From: Bacteroidales bacterium
GTDB lineage: Bacteria; Bacteroidota; Bacteroidia; Bacteroidales; WCHB1-69
Direction of reading: 5' to 3'
Length of the DNA: 64,000 nt
Assembly: GCA_016288655.1 (NCBI GenBank)
Contig: JAEEKX010000019.1
Coordinates: forward strand, 1-64,000
Shown: positions 43,273 through 52,395 of the stretch, piece by piece
Layout: every line of letters starts with the position of its first letter
Position numbering within the stretch: the stretch's first letter is position 1
Position numbers and translations under genes: made by a program
The notes under the pieces: generated by a model
Database searches by the model: none
What the model was told of the DNA's origin: nothing
What the model saw: the letters and a program-made list of their open reading frames with translations, nothing else

Positions 43273-45423
43273 ATGAAAAAGACTTTGCTTCTGACGCTCT
43301 TCGCGTTCCTGTTCGTGACCGCCGGCGCGACCAACCCGCCCGACGAGGGCATGTGGCTGCCCATGTTCGTCAAAGACTACAACTACGCCACGATGAAACA
43401 CCTCGGGCTGCACCTCACACCCGAACAGATGTGGGACATCAACAACTCCTCCATCAAAGACGCCATCGTCGAACTCGGCGAGGACGGACAACACTTCTGC
43501 ACCGGCGAGATCATCTCCTCCAACGGACTGATGCTCACCAACCACCACTGCGGCTACGGCAGCATCGCCGACCACTCCACCACCGAGCACGACTACCTCA
43601 AGGACGGCTTCTGGGCCGCCAGTTATGAGGAGGAACTGCCCAACCAGCACATCACCGCCACCTTCCTCGTCCGCATGGAAGACGTCACCGACAAGGTGCT
43701 CGAAGGCGTCACCGCCGACACCAAGAACGCCGACCGCCGCAAGATGGTCAACGCAGCCAGCCAGAAACTCACCTCCATCGCCGAAGAGGACGGCCGCTAC
43801 AAAGCCGTCATCAAGGACTTCTTCGACGGCAACCAGTACTACATGTTCGTCTATGAGGTCTATAAGGACGTCCGCCTCGTCGGCGCCCCGCCGTCAAGCA
43901 TCGGCAAGTTCGGCGACGAGACCGACAACTGGGTATGGCCCCGCCATACCGGCGACTTCTCCATGTTCCGCATCTACACCGCACCCGATGGCAGCCCCGC
44001 CGAGTACTCCAAGGACAACATCCCCATGAAACCCAAATACTCGCTGCCCGTCAGTCTCAAGGGCATCGAATACGGCGACTACACCATGATCTGGGGCGTC
44101 CCCGGCAGCACCCAGCGCTACATGACCTCCTACGAGGTGCGCCAACTGCTGGAATGCCAGAACAAACCCATCATCGAGGCCTGCGACGTCATCCTGCCCG
44201 TCATCCGCGAACAGATGAACGCCCGCGACGAGGTCCGCATCGCCTACGCCTCCGACTACGCCAGCATGGCCAACACCTGGAAGAACCAAAAGGGCGAATA
44301 CGCCAGTCTCATCAACCTCGGCATCGCCGACAAAAAGGCCGTCCAAGAGGCCGAACTGCTCAAGTGGATCAACGCCGACCCGCAGCGCAAGGAGAAATAC
44401 GGCAACCCGTTCGAGAAGATCGAAAAGGCCTGCAACGAAACCGACGCCAACGCCATGCGCGCCTTCTTCTACTGCAACTTCACCCTCATGAACTCCAAGA
44501 TGCTCTTCGCCCCCTACAAACTCCCCGCCCTGCCCAAAGAACCCGCCTCCGCCGAGAAGAAGGAGAACATGCTCAAGGCCTATCGCGCCCACATGGAAGG
44601 CACCGACTACGTCACCGAGAAGAACGTCATCGCCGCTACGCTCCGCCTCTGGATGCAACTGCCCGAAGAATACCGCCCCGCCGGCATCTACGATTACATC
44701 AACAAGAAATACAAAGGCAACTTCGACGCCTTCGCCAAGGCCTGCATGGACAAGTCCATCTACGGCAACGAGGCCAACTACGCCAAATACCTCGACAAGC
44801 CCTCCGAAAAGGTGAAGGAGGCCGACCCGCTCGTGGTTTACTTCAGCGCCATCTACGCCCACATCATGAAATACCAGGGCGTCTATCAGTCCTCCAAGTC
44901 CAAACTCAGCTCCCCGCGCCGCACCTACATGGCCGCCCTCATGGAGATGCAAAAGGACAAGCCCATGTACCCCGACGCCAACTCCACCATGCGCTGCACC
45001 TACGGCACCGTGTGCGACTACTTCCCGAAGGATGGCGTGCAGTACCTCCACTACACCACCGCTGAAGGCATCCTCCAGAAAGAGATTCCCGGCGACCCCG
45101 AATTCGACGTCAGCCCGAAACTCAAACAACTCATCCTCGACAAGGACTTCGGCCCCTACGCCATGAAAGACGGCAAACTGCCCGTCTGCTTCATCACCAA
45201 CAACGACATCACCGGCGGCAACTCCGGCAGCCCCGTCCTCAACGGCAAAGGTGAGCTCATCGGCTGCGCCTTCGACGGAAACATCGAGGCCCTCTGCAGT
45301 GACATCTTCTTCGACACCGAACTGCAGCGCTGCATCTGTGTTGACATCCGCTACGTGCTCTTCGTCATCGACAAGTTCGCCGGCGCCAAACGCTTCATCA
45401 ACGAGATGAATATCGTCCGTTAA
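43273..45423 (+). CDS. S46 dipeptidyl peptidase, DPP7-like (copy 2)
   Basis: A protein of 716 residues, the same length as copy 1. Its first 140 residues and last 130 are almost identical to the first copy, with clear divergence in the middle (about residues 155-180 and 380-560). The triad is His91/92, Asp228 and Ser651, with CAFDG669 again pointing to DPP7-type specificity. Divergence around the substrate-binding helical domain may give a different N-terminal or P2 preference. It shares the upstream promoter and ends at a strong terminator (45444). Confidence 0.92.
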   Translation: MKKTLLLTLFAFLFVTAGATNPPDEGMWLPMFVKDYNYATMKHLGLHLTPEQMWDINNSSIKDAIVELGEDGQHFCTGEIISSNGLMLTNHHCGYGSIADHSTTEHDYLKDGFWAASYEEELPNQHITATFLVRMEDVTDKVLEGVTADTKNADRRKMVNAASQKLTSIAEEDGRYKAVIKDFFDGNQYYMFVYEVYKDVRLVGAPPSSIGKFGDETDNWVWPRHTGDFSMFRIYTAPDGSPAEYSKDNIPMKPKYSLPVSLKGIEYGDYTMIWGVPGSTQRYMTSYEVRQLLECQNKPIIEACDVILPVIREQMNARDEVRIAYASDYASMANTWKNQKGEYASLINLGIADKKAVQEAELLKWINADPQRKEKYGNPFEKIEKACNETDANAMRAFFYCNFTLMNSKMLFAPYKLPALPKEPASAEKKENMLKAYRAHMEGTDYVTEKNVIAATLRLWMQLPEEYRPAGIYDYINKKYKGNFDAFAKACMDKSIYGNEANYAKYLDKPSEKVKEADPLVVYFSAIYAHIMKYQGVYQSSKSKLSSPRRTYMAALMEMQKDKPMYPDANSTMRCTYGTVCDYFPKDGVQYLHYTTAEGILQKEIPGDPEFDVSPKLKQLILDKDFGPYAMKDGKLPVCFITNNDITGGNSGSPVLNGKGELIGCAFDGNIEALCSDIFFDTELQRCICVDIRYVLFVIDKFAGAKRFINEMNIVR

Positions 45424-45443
45424 TCCATTCCCATTTCCATACC

Positions 45444-45480
45444 AACGGGCACTCCATCCTTTGGATTGCCCGTTTTTTTT
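45444..45480 (+). terminator. Rho-independent terminator of the S46 pair
   Basis: AACGGGCA (45444-45451) pairs exactly with TGCCCGTT (45467-45474), followed by a run of T. Confidence 0.85.
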
Positions 45481-45699
45481 ATGATTTGGGCGCCAGACGG
45501 GCTGTCCGCTTTACTTCACTCCGCGTCTCCCACGGCCGTCAGGGGGGCGGTCGGCTTCCGCTGGTCGCCGCCCCTCCCCCACGGCCGTAGGTCGCCGCGC
45601 GCGTTCCGTGCCCGCTTCCATCCCTGGCGCACGGAGCCGGAATACCCCCGTCATTGTCGGAAAACGCATCAACTCTTCCCCTGACAGCAACAAACCATA
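45481..45699. other. GC-rich intergenic stretch, no gene supported
   Basis: It is GC-rich and repetitive (several cacggccgt and cgccgc motifs), with only short frames. It may be degenerate dispersed-repeat DNA leading into the palindrome at 45700. Confidence 0.4.
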
Positions 45700-45737
45700 C
45701 AGGCGTAGAGACGCACGGCCGTGCATCTCTACGCCTG
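45700..45737. repeat. 38-bp near-perfect palindrome (REP-like)
   Basis: CAGGCGTAGAGA (45700-45711) pairs with TCTCTACGCCTG (45726-45737). Between them GCACGGCCGTGC (45713-45724) is itself palindromic, and only the C45712/A45725 pair fails. The arm core GTAGAGACGCA resembles GTAGGGACGCA at 1723 and 10443. The element lies in an intergenic region between convergent genes. Confidence 0.75.
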
Positions 45738-45780
45738 TAATCAGTAATCTCTAATCTTTATCCTTTAAATCTCTTCCCGA

Positions 45781-46908
45781 TCAATGCCCCTGGTTCGCCA
45801 GAATATCGACGAAATTGCAGGCGGCCTCTTTCACGCTGGCGAAATTGTTGCCCAATGAACTGCTGATGTCAAGCACCAAGATGATGCTGGCAGTCTTCGA
45901 CTTGGTCTCGGTATGGCTCTGCGAAGCCGGATTGAACTCCACATCCTGGGCGTAGGTGTTGCCGCCATAGCCGAGGGATTCGCGGAAAAGACGCACATCG
46001 TAAGTGGAGGGAACCGTGTTGTTGGTGGTCCGCAAGTTCTTGAAGGTGAAGGAGAAGATGGAGCCGTTGGTCTGCACGCCCGTAATGGTGGCGGCAGAAG
46101 ATGATGTCAGCCCCGTGTAGGTGATGTTCGTCAGGGTGTTGTTGGACGTGAGGGTTGCCTCGATCATGCAGTTGGACTGTGCGGGCGTCGCGGCGCCGTC
46201 GAAGACAATGGCGATGCGGTCGGTGCCGCCGCAGTTGAACGACACCGTGATGTCGGTCACCGTGTTGGTGGTGGAGATGTTGGTGGCGATGTCCTCAAAG
46301 TAGGCGTTCACGCCGCTGAAGTTCGCCAAGACGGTGGCGTTGTCGTCATCGCTGGAGATATCCTGGATGGAGGCCAAAAACATGTTGGGATCGATGGATG
46401 CGCTCTGCACGCCAATGCCGTAAGCGGAGATGGAGTGCCCGTGGAAGGTGCCCGTACGCAAACGGTTGCGGATCGCCGCCTGATATTCGGAACGGTTCTG
46501 ATAATGCGTACCCCACTGACTATTGGCGAAATAGGTGGAGGCATTGTCAATACCATCAGTGAAGTTCACCATGTTGACACTGTATAGACTGTTGGGAAAC
46601 TTGGTGCGGTTCAGGGAGTTGAGTGCACTGTCGATGGTGTAGTACAACGCCGTGCCATCCTCGGTGGACGAGAGCGCGTTGATCCACGACTTAATCAATT
46701 CTGCCTGACTGTGGTTCACCAGAGTGTAGTCCATCTTCTGCACGATTCCGTTGTTGAAAGCGAAGATGGAGAGATAGATGCCGTCCTGGGTCAATACCTG
46801 GTCGTAGGATTCGGTGGGGTCCACCGGATCTGGGTCCTTATGGCAGGAGACGAAAAGCATGCTGAACAATAGGGCAAGACATGCGGAAACAAAAGTGAAC
46901 TTTTTCAT
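45781..46908 (-). CDS. Lipoprotein with an apparently circularly permuted VWA domain
   Basis: A protein of 375 residues. The signal peptide ends in a lipobox with Cys22. The metal-site motifs of a von Willebrand A domain are all present but in the wrong order: DGTALYYTIDSAL (Thr86) and NMVNFTDGIDNAS (Asp118) come first, and the opening strand with LVLDISSSLGNN (D347, S349, S351) lies at the very C-terminus, followed only by one helix. Between the two parts sits a beta-rich insert (about residues 215-335). The domain could fold as a permuted VWA because the normal first and last elements are adjacent in space. It would be anchored on a membrane and bind another protein through Mg2+. Partner unknown. 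Confidence 0.75.
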   Translation of the reverse strand: MKKFTFVSACLALLFSMLFVSCHKDPDPVDPTESYDQVLTQDGIYLSIFAFNNGIVQKMDYTLVNHSQAELIKSWINALSSTEDGTALYYTIDSALNSLNRTKFPNSLYSVNMVNFTDGIDNASTYFANSQWGTHYQNRSEYQAAIRNRLRTGTFHGHSISAYGIGVQSASIDPNMFLASIQDISSDDDNATVLANFSGVNAYFEDIATNISTTNTVTDITVSFNCGGTDRIAIVFDGAATPAQSNCMIEATLTSNNTLTNITYTGLTSSSAATITGVQTNGSIFSFTFKNLRTTNNTVPSTYDVRLFRESLGYGGNTYAQDVEFNPASQSHTETKSKTASIILVLDISSSLGNNFASVKEAACNFVDILANQGH

Positions 46909-46995
46909 TTTTAACGATTTTAATGTTCTCTTGACTATAAAAAACGTAAAAGGTTGAATATTATTGCAAAAAAAGCCACTTCAATCGTCCGAGGG

Positions 46996-47895
46996 CTAAT
47001 GAAGCACGAAGACCTTGAGGATCTGGTCGGCGTAGGTCTTGGAGATGGGAATGTCATCCACACCCTCCTGGTCCATGTCGATGAGGAAGGCGTCATCCTC
47101 CTTGCGAACGATCTTCACTTTGGAGAGGTTGACCAAATAGGAACGGTGGCAGCGCACGAAACCGTATTGCTCCACCATCTCCTCCACCTTTTTGAGGGAG
47201 GTGCGGACGAGGCAGTGTTTCAACTTGTTCTGTACAATATAATATACGTTGACGTAGTTGTCGGCGGACTCGATGTAATAGACGCACTCCGACTTGATGG
47301 AGAGCCGCAGCGAGCCATTCTCCTCGGTGAAGTTGATGACGGTGCTTTCCGGCCGCACGACGGTTACCGGCTCGCCCTCCTGCGGCAACGGCTCCATGCT
47401 CTGCTCAGGCGTTTCGGCCATGTTGTTTTGGGCAGAAAGGATGGCTATTTTCGTATCTTTTTCACGCAAAGCAAGATAGAGATAGGAAATAAGGTATGGA
47501 AGCACCAAAATGAGCGAGACGAAAACCAAGGCCCGCTGAAGGATCTCCGTAAAATTCCGGGGATCATCGAGAAGCAGCGCATTGAAAATGGAATAGAGAA
47601 AAGCGATGAGCACGATCTCGGCAAGAAGCCAGAAGATGTACTGCAACAGGGAGATGGTGCGGTGCCTGCCAATGACAACCAGCCACAATCTGCTGACCAA
47701 TAAGACGATGGAACCGCCAAAAATGGTAGCCGAAGAAAAGACGAACCGCATGGTGGAGTCGTTGGAGTTGAACCAGAGGGAATCGCTGAAGGGAGTATAT
47801 ACGAAAATGAAGAGAAAAGAGAATGCGGTAACGAAGGCGATCATTTTCACGTTCGTCGAGAATTTGAGCAGATATTCGGGTAGTTTTTTATTCAT
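46996..47895 (-). CDS. LytTR-type regulator with membrane domain
   Basis: A protein of 299 residues. Four hydrophobic segments in the first 150 residues are followed by a LytTR DNA-binding domain at about 200-299, with CVYYIESADNYVNVYY, LVRTSLKKVEEMV and FVRCHRSYLVNLSKVKIV. It is a one-component membrane-bound regulator, common in Bacteroidota, with no receiver domain. I chose the ATG at 47895 because the -7 box at 47919 lies just upstream; the frame beginning at 48015 would run through the promoter and the 20-bp repeats. Those repeats (47956-48015) are good candidates for its own binding sites. Confidence 0.85.
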   Translation of the reverse strand: MNKKLPEYLLKFSTNVKMIAFVTAFSFLFIFVYTPFSDSLWFNSNDSTMRFVFSSATIFGGSIVLLVSRLWLVVIGRHRTISLLQYIFWLLAEIVLIAFLYSIFNALLLDDPRNFTEILQRALVFVSLILVLPYLISYLYLALREKDTKIAILSAQNNMAETPEQSMEPLPQEGEPVTVVRPESTVINFTEENGSLRLSIKSECVYYIESADNYVNVYYIVQNKLKHCLVRTSLKKVEEMVEQYGFVRCHRSYLVNLSKVKIVRKEDDAFLIDMDQEGVDDIPISKTYADQILKVFVLH

Positions 47896-47918
47896 AAGGA
47901 GGGTAAAAAACAAGTTTG

Positions 47919-47926
47919 CAAAGATA
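47919..47926 (-). promoter_or_regulatory. -7 box for the LytTR gene
   Basis: TATCTTTG on the minus strand, 23 bases upstream of the ATG at 47895. Confidence 0.65.
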
Positions 47927-47955
47927 CATTTTTTTTCGACATCCGCCACACATCC

Positions 47956-48015
47956 CGAATTTCGCCCCGTATTTCCGAATTTCACCCCGTATTTTCGAAT
48001 TTCGCCCCAAGACAT
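47956..48015. repeat. Three tandem 20-bp repeats, candidate LytTR operators
   Basis: Units begin at 47956, 47976 and 47996, each opening CGAATTTCRCCCC; the first two continue GTATTTY and the third diverges after CCCC. The 20-bp period equals about two helical turns. The array lies between the LytTR gene and the divergent acyl-CoA synthetase. Confidence 0.7.
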
Positions 48016-48057
48016 CCTATTTTATCCCTTGAAAAACAAGATTTTCCCCGAATGAGG

Positions 48058-48065
48058 TACTTTTG
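48058..48065 (+). promoter_or_regulatory. -7 box for the acyl-CoA synthetase gene
   Basis: TACTTTTG lies 50 bases before the ATG at 48116 and 42 bases after the last 20-bp repeat. Confidence 0.6.
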
Positions 48066-48115
48066 CACTCCCAAAAACCGAAAACACATTACCTTTAATC
48101 ACTAAAATTCAATTC

Positions 48116-49894
48116 ATGGAAGAAATCAGCAGAGTTTTTGACATTCTGACACGTTATGAAAAGACATGGCCCGATCAGAAGATCGCCTTAGCTTCGAAGA
48201 GTGAGGGTATTTGGCGGGCTTACTCGCCGACGGAATACCAGGAGATCACCAACAACATCAGTTACGCGTTCCTGAAGATGGGGGTGCAGCCGGGCGACCG
48301 CATCGGCATCATCGCCACCAACCGTCCCGAGTGGAACATGATTGACATGGCCATCATGCAAATCGGGGCCATCAGCGTGCCGGTATATCCGACCATCAGC
48401 GAGAACGACTACCGCCACATCATCACACACTCCGGCATGAAGATTGTGATCGTGGAAGGCGTGGAGGTGATGAACAAGATGATCGCCATCCAACCCGACG
48501 CCACTGAGTTGGAGAAAATCTATACCTTCATCGACCGCGGCAAGTTCCCGTACTTGGCGCAGTTGGTGCAGATGGGCGCCGAGAACGCCGACCCCGAAGA
48601 GCTGCAACGCCGCCGCGACGCCGTGCGCCCGGAGGACTGCTCCACGTTGATGTACACCTCCGGCACCACCGGACTTCCCAAGGGCGTGATGCTGTCGCAC
48701 AGCAACATCGTCAACCAGATCCTTAACCTACGCCAGACGCCGGCCAAGTGGTCGAAGCGCGTCCTGAGTTTCCTGCCCCTCTGCCACGCCTACGAGCGCA
48801 TGCTGGTGTTCCTGTACCAATACCTCGGCATGTCGGTCTATTACGCGCAGAACCTGGGCACCATCGCGGAGAACCTGAAGGAGGTGAACCCGACGATGAT
48901 GTCGGCAGTCCCGCGCGTGCTGGAGAAGTTCTTCGACAAGATCTGGGCCTCCAGCAAGAACATGAAGCCGCTGCCGAAGAAGATCTTCCGCTGGGCAGTG
49001 CGCGTGGCCGAGGAGTACAAGATCCAGGATTGCGACCGCACGGCGTGGTACAACTTCAAACGCTGGGTGGCCGACAAATTGGTATATAAGAAAATACGTC
49101 AGAAAATCGGCGGCGACTTCGACATCATCGTGTCGGGTGCCGCGAGCATCCAGCCGCGCTTGGCCGCCTTCTTCTCCGCCATCGGCATGCCCGTGTTCGA
49201 GGGCTACGGCGCCACCGAGACCTCGCCGGTCATCGCGGTGAGCTGCCGCGACAAGTACGGCCGCGAAGTCGGCACCGTCGGCTTCCCGCTGCCGGGCGTC
49301 GAAATCAAAATCGACGAGACGAACAGCGAGATCCTCTGCCGCGGCCACAACGTGATGATGGGCTACTACAAGGACGAGGAACTGACCCGCAGCGTCATCG
49401 ACGCCGACGGCTGGTTCCACACCGGCGACATGGGCCAGTGGACCGAGCACGGACAACTGCGCATCACCGGCCGTCTCAAGAACCTCTTCAAGACCTCCAT
49501 GGGCAAATATGTCAACCCGCAGGCCATCGAGGAGAAGTTCTGCGAGTCGCCGTTCATCGACAACATGGTCGTCTTCGGCGAGAACCAGAAGTTCGCCGCT
49601 GCCCTCATCGCCCCCGACTTCGAATTCCTCAAGAGCTGGTGCAAAGGGCACGACATCGCCTACACCTCCCCCGAGGAAATCATCAAGGACGACACAGTCT
49701 ATAAACGCTTCCTGCGCGAAATCAACAAATATAACGCCATGTTCGGCGAGACCGAAAAGGTGAAGCGCTTCGAACTCATCGGCGACGAGTGGAGCCAAAA
49801 AAACGGCATCCTCACGCCTACCCTAAAGGTGAAACGCCAAGTGGTGCAACAGCGCTATCAGGAAAAGATCGAGAAGTTGTTCGGGACTCACTAA
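48116..49894 (+). CDS. Long-chain acyl-CoA synthetase
   Basis: A protein of 592 residues. The AMP-forming motif LMYTSGTTGLPKGVMLSH begins near residue 178, followed by YGATETSPVIAVS and DGWFHTGDMGQW, then RITGRLKNLFKTSMGKYVNP. These are the signatures of fatty-acid-type acyl-CoA ligases (FadD-like). It activates fatty acids with ATP and CoA at the inner face of the membrane. It is divergent from the LytTR gene, across the three repeats. Its 3' end overlaps the opposing exonuclease gene by four bases. Confidence 0.93.
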   Translation: MEEISRVFDILTRYEKTWPDQKIALASKSEGIWRAYSPTEYQEITNNISYAFLKMGVQPGDRIGIIATNRPEWNMIDMAIMQIGAISVPVYPTISENDYRHIITHSGMKIVIVEGVEVMNKMIAIQPDATELEKIYTFIDRGKFPYLAQLVQMGAENADPEELQRRRDAVRPEDCSTLMYTSGTTGLPKGVMLSHSNIVNQILNLRQTPAKWSKRVLSFLPLCHAYERMLVFLYQYLGMSVYYAQNLGTIAENLKEVNPTMMSAVPRVLEKFFDKIWASSKNMKPLPKKIFRWAVRVAEEYKIQDCDRTAWYNFKRWVADKLVYKKIRQKIGGDFDIIVSGAASIQPRLAAFFSAIGMPVFEGYGATETSPVIAVSCRDKYGREVGTVGFPLPGVEIKIDETNSEILCRGHNVMMGYYKDEELTRSVIDADGWFHTGDMGQWTEHGQLRITGRLKNLFKTSMGKYVNPQAIEEKFCESPFIDNMVVFGENQKFAAALIAPDFEFLKSWCKGHDIAYTSPEEIIKDDTVYKRFLREINKYNAMFGETEKVKRFELIGDEWSQKNGILTPTLKVKRQVVQQRYQEKIEKLFGTH

Positions 49895-50712
49895 GCCCCG
49901 AACTTCTTTTCCAGACGCACCTCGTTGTAGATGTACGTCACCACTTCCTTCGTATATAATGGGAAATCCGCCTTCATGAGCCATGCATAGTAGGCGGGTT
50001 CTTTTTTAAAGACCTCCTTCACGCTCTGGCCTTTGTACTTGCCAAAATTGAAGACCTCCACATCCTTGTCGTTCAGCACGATATGCGCAGCAAAATCGAC
50101 GTTGCGGTTGACGCGAGTGAACTTGTCGAGATCCTTCACGTTGGGGGTGACGGGGCAGGAGACCTTGCCGTCGTGGTCCTCGTACTCCACACCGGCGTAG
50201 TGCGCCACCTGGGCCTCCAGCACCTCCAAAGTGGCGCGGGTGTCCGCATTGGCCGAATGGGCGTTCCTCAAGTCCTTGCCACAGTAGAACTTGTAGGCGG
50301 CGATGAGGTTGCGCGGCTCCATCTTATGGAAAATCATCTGCACGTCAATGACGGAACGGTCGCGCATGTCGAAACGCTTGCCAATGCGCAGAAACTCCTC
50401 TGCCAGCAAGGGAATGTCGAACTTGTTGGAGTTGTAGCCCGCCAGGTCGCAGTTGTCCAAGAAGGCCAAAATGTCGTCGGCGAGGTCGGTGAAGGTGGGC
50501 TTGTCGGCCACGTCGGCGTCGTAGATGCCGTGGACGGACGAGGCCTCCTCCGGGATGTGGCACTGCGGGTTGAGCCGCTCCGTGCGCTCCTCTTCGTGCC
50601 CATCAGGGAACAACTTGATCATGCTAATCTCCACAATGCGGTCCTTGCCGACATTGAGTCCGGTGGTCTCCAAGTCGAAGAAGACCAGCGGACGGGTAAG
50701 TTGTAAATTCAT
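49891..50712 (-). CDS. DnaQ-type 3'-5' exonuclease
   Basis: A protein of 273 residues. FFDLETTGLNVGKDRIVEIS supplies the ExoI Asp-Glu pair (D-x-E), AGYNSNKFDIPLLAEEF the ExoII Asp, and NAHSANADTRATLEVLEAQ the ExoIII region with His and Asp. The C-terminal 90 residues include FNFGKYKGQSVKEVFKKEPA, a small domain often attached to these exonucleases. It may proofread or trim DNA or RNA; it need not be the polymerase III epsilon subunit. Confidence 0.9.
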   Translation of the reverse strand: MNLQLTRPLVFFDLETTGLNVGKDRIVEISMIKLFPDGHEEERTERLNPQCHIPEEASSVHGIYDADVADKPTFTDLADDILAFLDNCDLAGYNSNKFDIPLLAEEFLRIGKRFDMRDRSVIDVQMIFHKMEPRNLIAAYKFYCGKDLRNAHSANADTRATLEVLEAQVAHYAGVEYEDHDGKVSCPVTPNVKDLDKFTRVNRNVDFAAHIVLNDKDVEVFNFGKYKGQSVKEVFKKEPAYYAWLMKADFPLYTKEVVTYIYNEVRLEKKFGA

Positions 50713-50744
50713 AACATATTTATTTTTAATTATTTACAAAATCA

Positions 50745-52355
50745 TTAAAGACCTAAGGTTTTCAGGCCCTGGTTGAAGCGGATGTCGCGGGGAATGCCAG
50801 CGGCGTTGATGCGGTCGAGGTCCTGCTGCAGTTCCGGTCCGATGACACCGTAGCGACTGCGGTAATCAACCGCGCCCTGGAAGTCGCCGTCGCCCTGGGT
50901 GGCGAGGATGAAGCCGGCCCACGCGCCGATGGCGATGCGGGCATTTTCATAGTTGATGGTATAGACGCCGTCGCTGCTGCGCTTGAAGGCGCCCATCTGC
51001 TTGAAAGTGTTGAAACACATCATGTTGGCCTTGCCGTGCGAACTGGCGGCGCCAAAACGCACCGAACGGAACAGCCCAGCGATGTAAGTGGTGATGGCCT
51101 CTTCGATGGAGATGCCGGTGATCTCTCCCTGGTCAATCAGATGGCATACAATGAACAGTCCCACAATGTCGGCCTTCGCCTCTTCCCATGAGGTCTTCTC
51201 GGTCTGCAGGGCGTCGTCCACCGGACGATGGCCGTACACCGTCTCCTTAACACCCAGTCCGTGAGCGACTTCGTGGAAGGTGACATTCCAGAAGAAGGCG
51301 TCGGAACTGAGGTAGCCCTGCTGTTTGGGGTCGAGGACGAGTTTGCCGATGGGCAGCATGATCTTCTCGAACTTGGCGTCCATGCTGTTGCGCAGTTGGA
51401 GACGGCGGGTGCCCTTGACGGCCTGCACGCGGTCGTCGTTGGGCAGGTTGATGGCGATGGTCTTGCTGCCTGCGTTGCAGTCGCCGGCGTAATAGATGAC
51501 GTCATAGACGTTGAGGTCGGAGGAGGTGCCGGGGACGAAGGTCTTGTACTGGGGATCGCAGGGCAGGATCTTCTGAATTTCGGGCAGCATGGCGATGAAC
51601 TTGGCCAGTTGGGCACTTCGCTCCTCATCTTTCACCAACACGAACGCCTCATAGGACGCCTTGGCCTCGTTGAGTTTGTCGTCGTAGTTCTCGATGGGGC
51701 CGACCACGAAATCGACATGGCTGTTCTTCATGTCCATCCAAGCGAGGTCGCTGTCGTAGTAGTTGTCGGTCTGGAAGGCCTTTTTCCGCTCGGAGAGGTA
51801 CTTTTTCATGCCGGGGTCGTCGGCGATGGCGATGGCCTGGTCGAGCAGGGCGCACACCTTGGTCAATTCGGCCTTGTACTCATCGCGATACCAAACGGTA
51901 GTCAGTTCGCCCTTCTCGTTGCGGCGCAGTACCGTGTAGAGACTTCCCTTATCGGGGTCGGCGTACGCGGCATATTCCTCGGCGGTGATGTCGAGCGGAT
52001 AGTAACGGCAGCCGTCCGGCTTCTCGCCCACGCCCTCCACAAAGGGACGGTTGTCGTCGAGGCGATCCCACGGCCCGTAGTTGATCTTGATGTAATCGCG
52101 GACGGAAGCATCCTTAATCTTCTTGAAATCAGACTCATCGCCATAGGTTTGCTTCCAGAACAGTTGATCCATGATGTCGGCGATCTGGATGAAGATGGGG
52201 ATCAGTTTCTTGTCGTTGTCGGAGAGTTTGGAAACGTCGGTTTTCAGGTCGTAGTAGGCGTATTCGGCCACCTTGGCCTTCACGTCGATGTCGGTTTGCG
52301 CGAAAGCGGCAAATCCGCAGGAAAAGAGGAGAATGAAAGAGAGCGTTTTTTTCAT
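50745..52355 (-). CDS. M49-like (dipeptidyl peptidase III-type) metallopeptidase, secreted
   Basis: A protein of 536 residues with a signal peptide ending AAFAQ. H361-E-V-A-H365 gives a zinc site, and EEAKAD (391-396) supplies the Glu ligand, in the layout of family M49. Classic M49 enzymes have H-E-x-x-G-H with one extra residue, while this protein has the ordinary HEXXH spacing; I recall other Bacteroidota relatives with the same variant. The length is shorter than that of eukaryotic DPP III. It would cut peptides in the periplasm, complementing the S46 enzymes. It lies 32 bases upstream of the exonuclease gene. Confidence 0.8.
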   Translation of the reverse strand: MKKTLSFILLFSCGFAAFAQTDIDVKAKVAEYAYYDLKTDVSKLSDNDKKLIPIFIQIADIMDQLFWKQTYGDESDFKKIKDASVRDYIKINYGPWDRLDDNRPFVEGVGEKPDGCRYYPLDITAEEYAAYADPDKGSLYTVLRRNEKGELTTVWYRDEYKAELTKVCALLDQAIAIADDPGMKKYLSERKKAFQTDNYYDSDLAWMDMKNSHVDFVVGPIENYDDKLNEAKASYEAFVLVKDEERSAQLAKFIAMLPEIQKILPCDPQYKTFVPGTSSDLNVYDVIYYAGDCNAGSKTIAINLPNDDRVQAVKGTRRLQLRNSMDAKFEKIMLPIGKLVLDPKQQGYLSSDAFFWNVTFHEVAHGLGVKETVYGHRPVDDALQTEKTSWEEAKADIVGLFIVCHLIDQGEITGISIEEAITTYIAGLFRSVRFGAASSHGKANMMCFNTFKQMGAFKRSSDGVYTINYENARIAIGAWAGFILATQGDGDFQGAVDYRSRYGVIGPELQQDLDRINAAGIPRDIRFNQGLKTLGL

Positions 52356-52395
52356 AATTTATTGATTTATTGATTTTTAATAATTGATTTCACAA

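Noticed and set aside
47956-48015. CRISPR array
   Set aside because: Only three units, directly abutting with no spacers; it reads as a tandem operator array.
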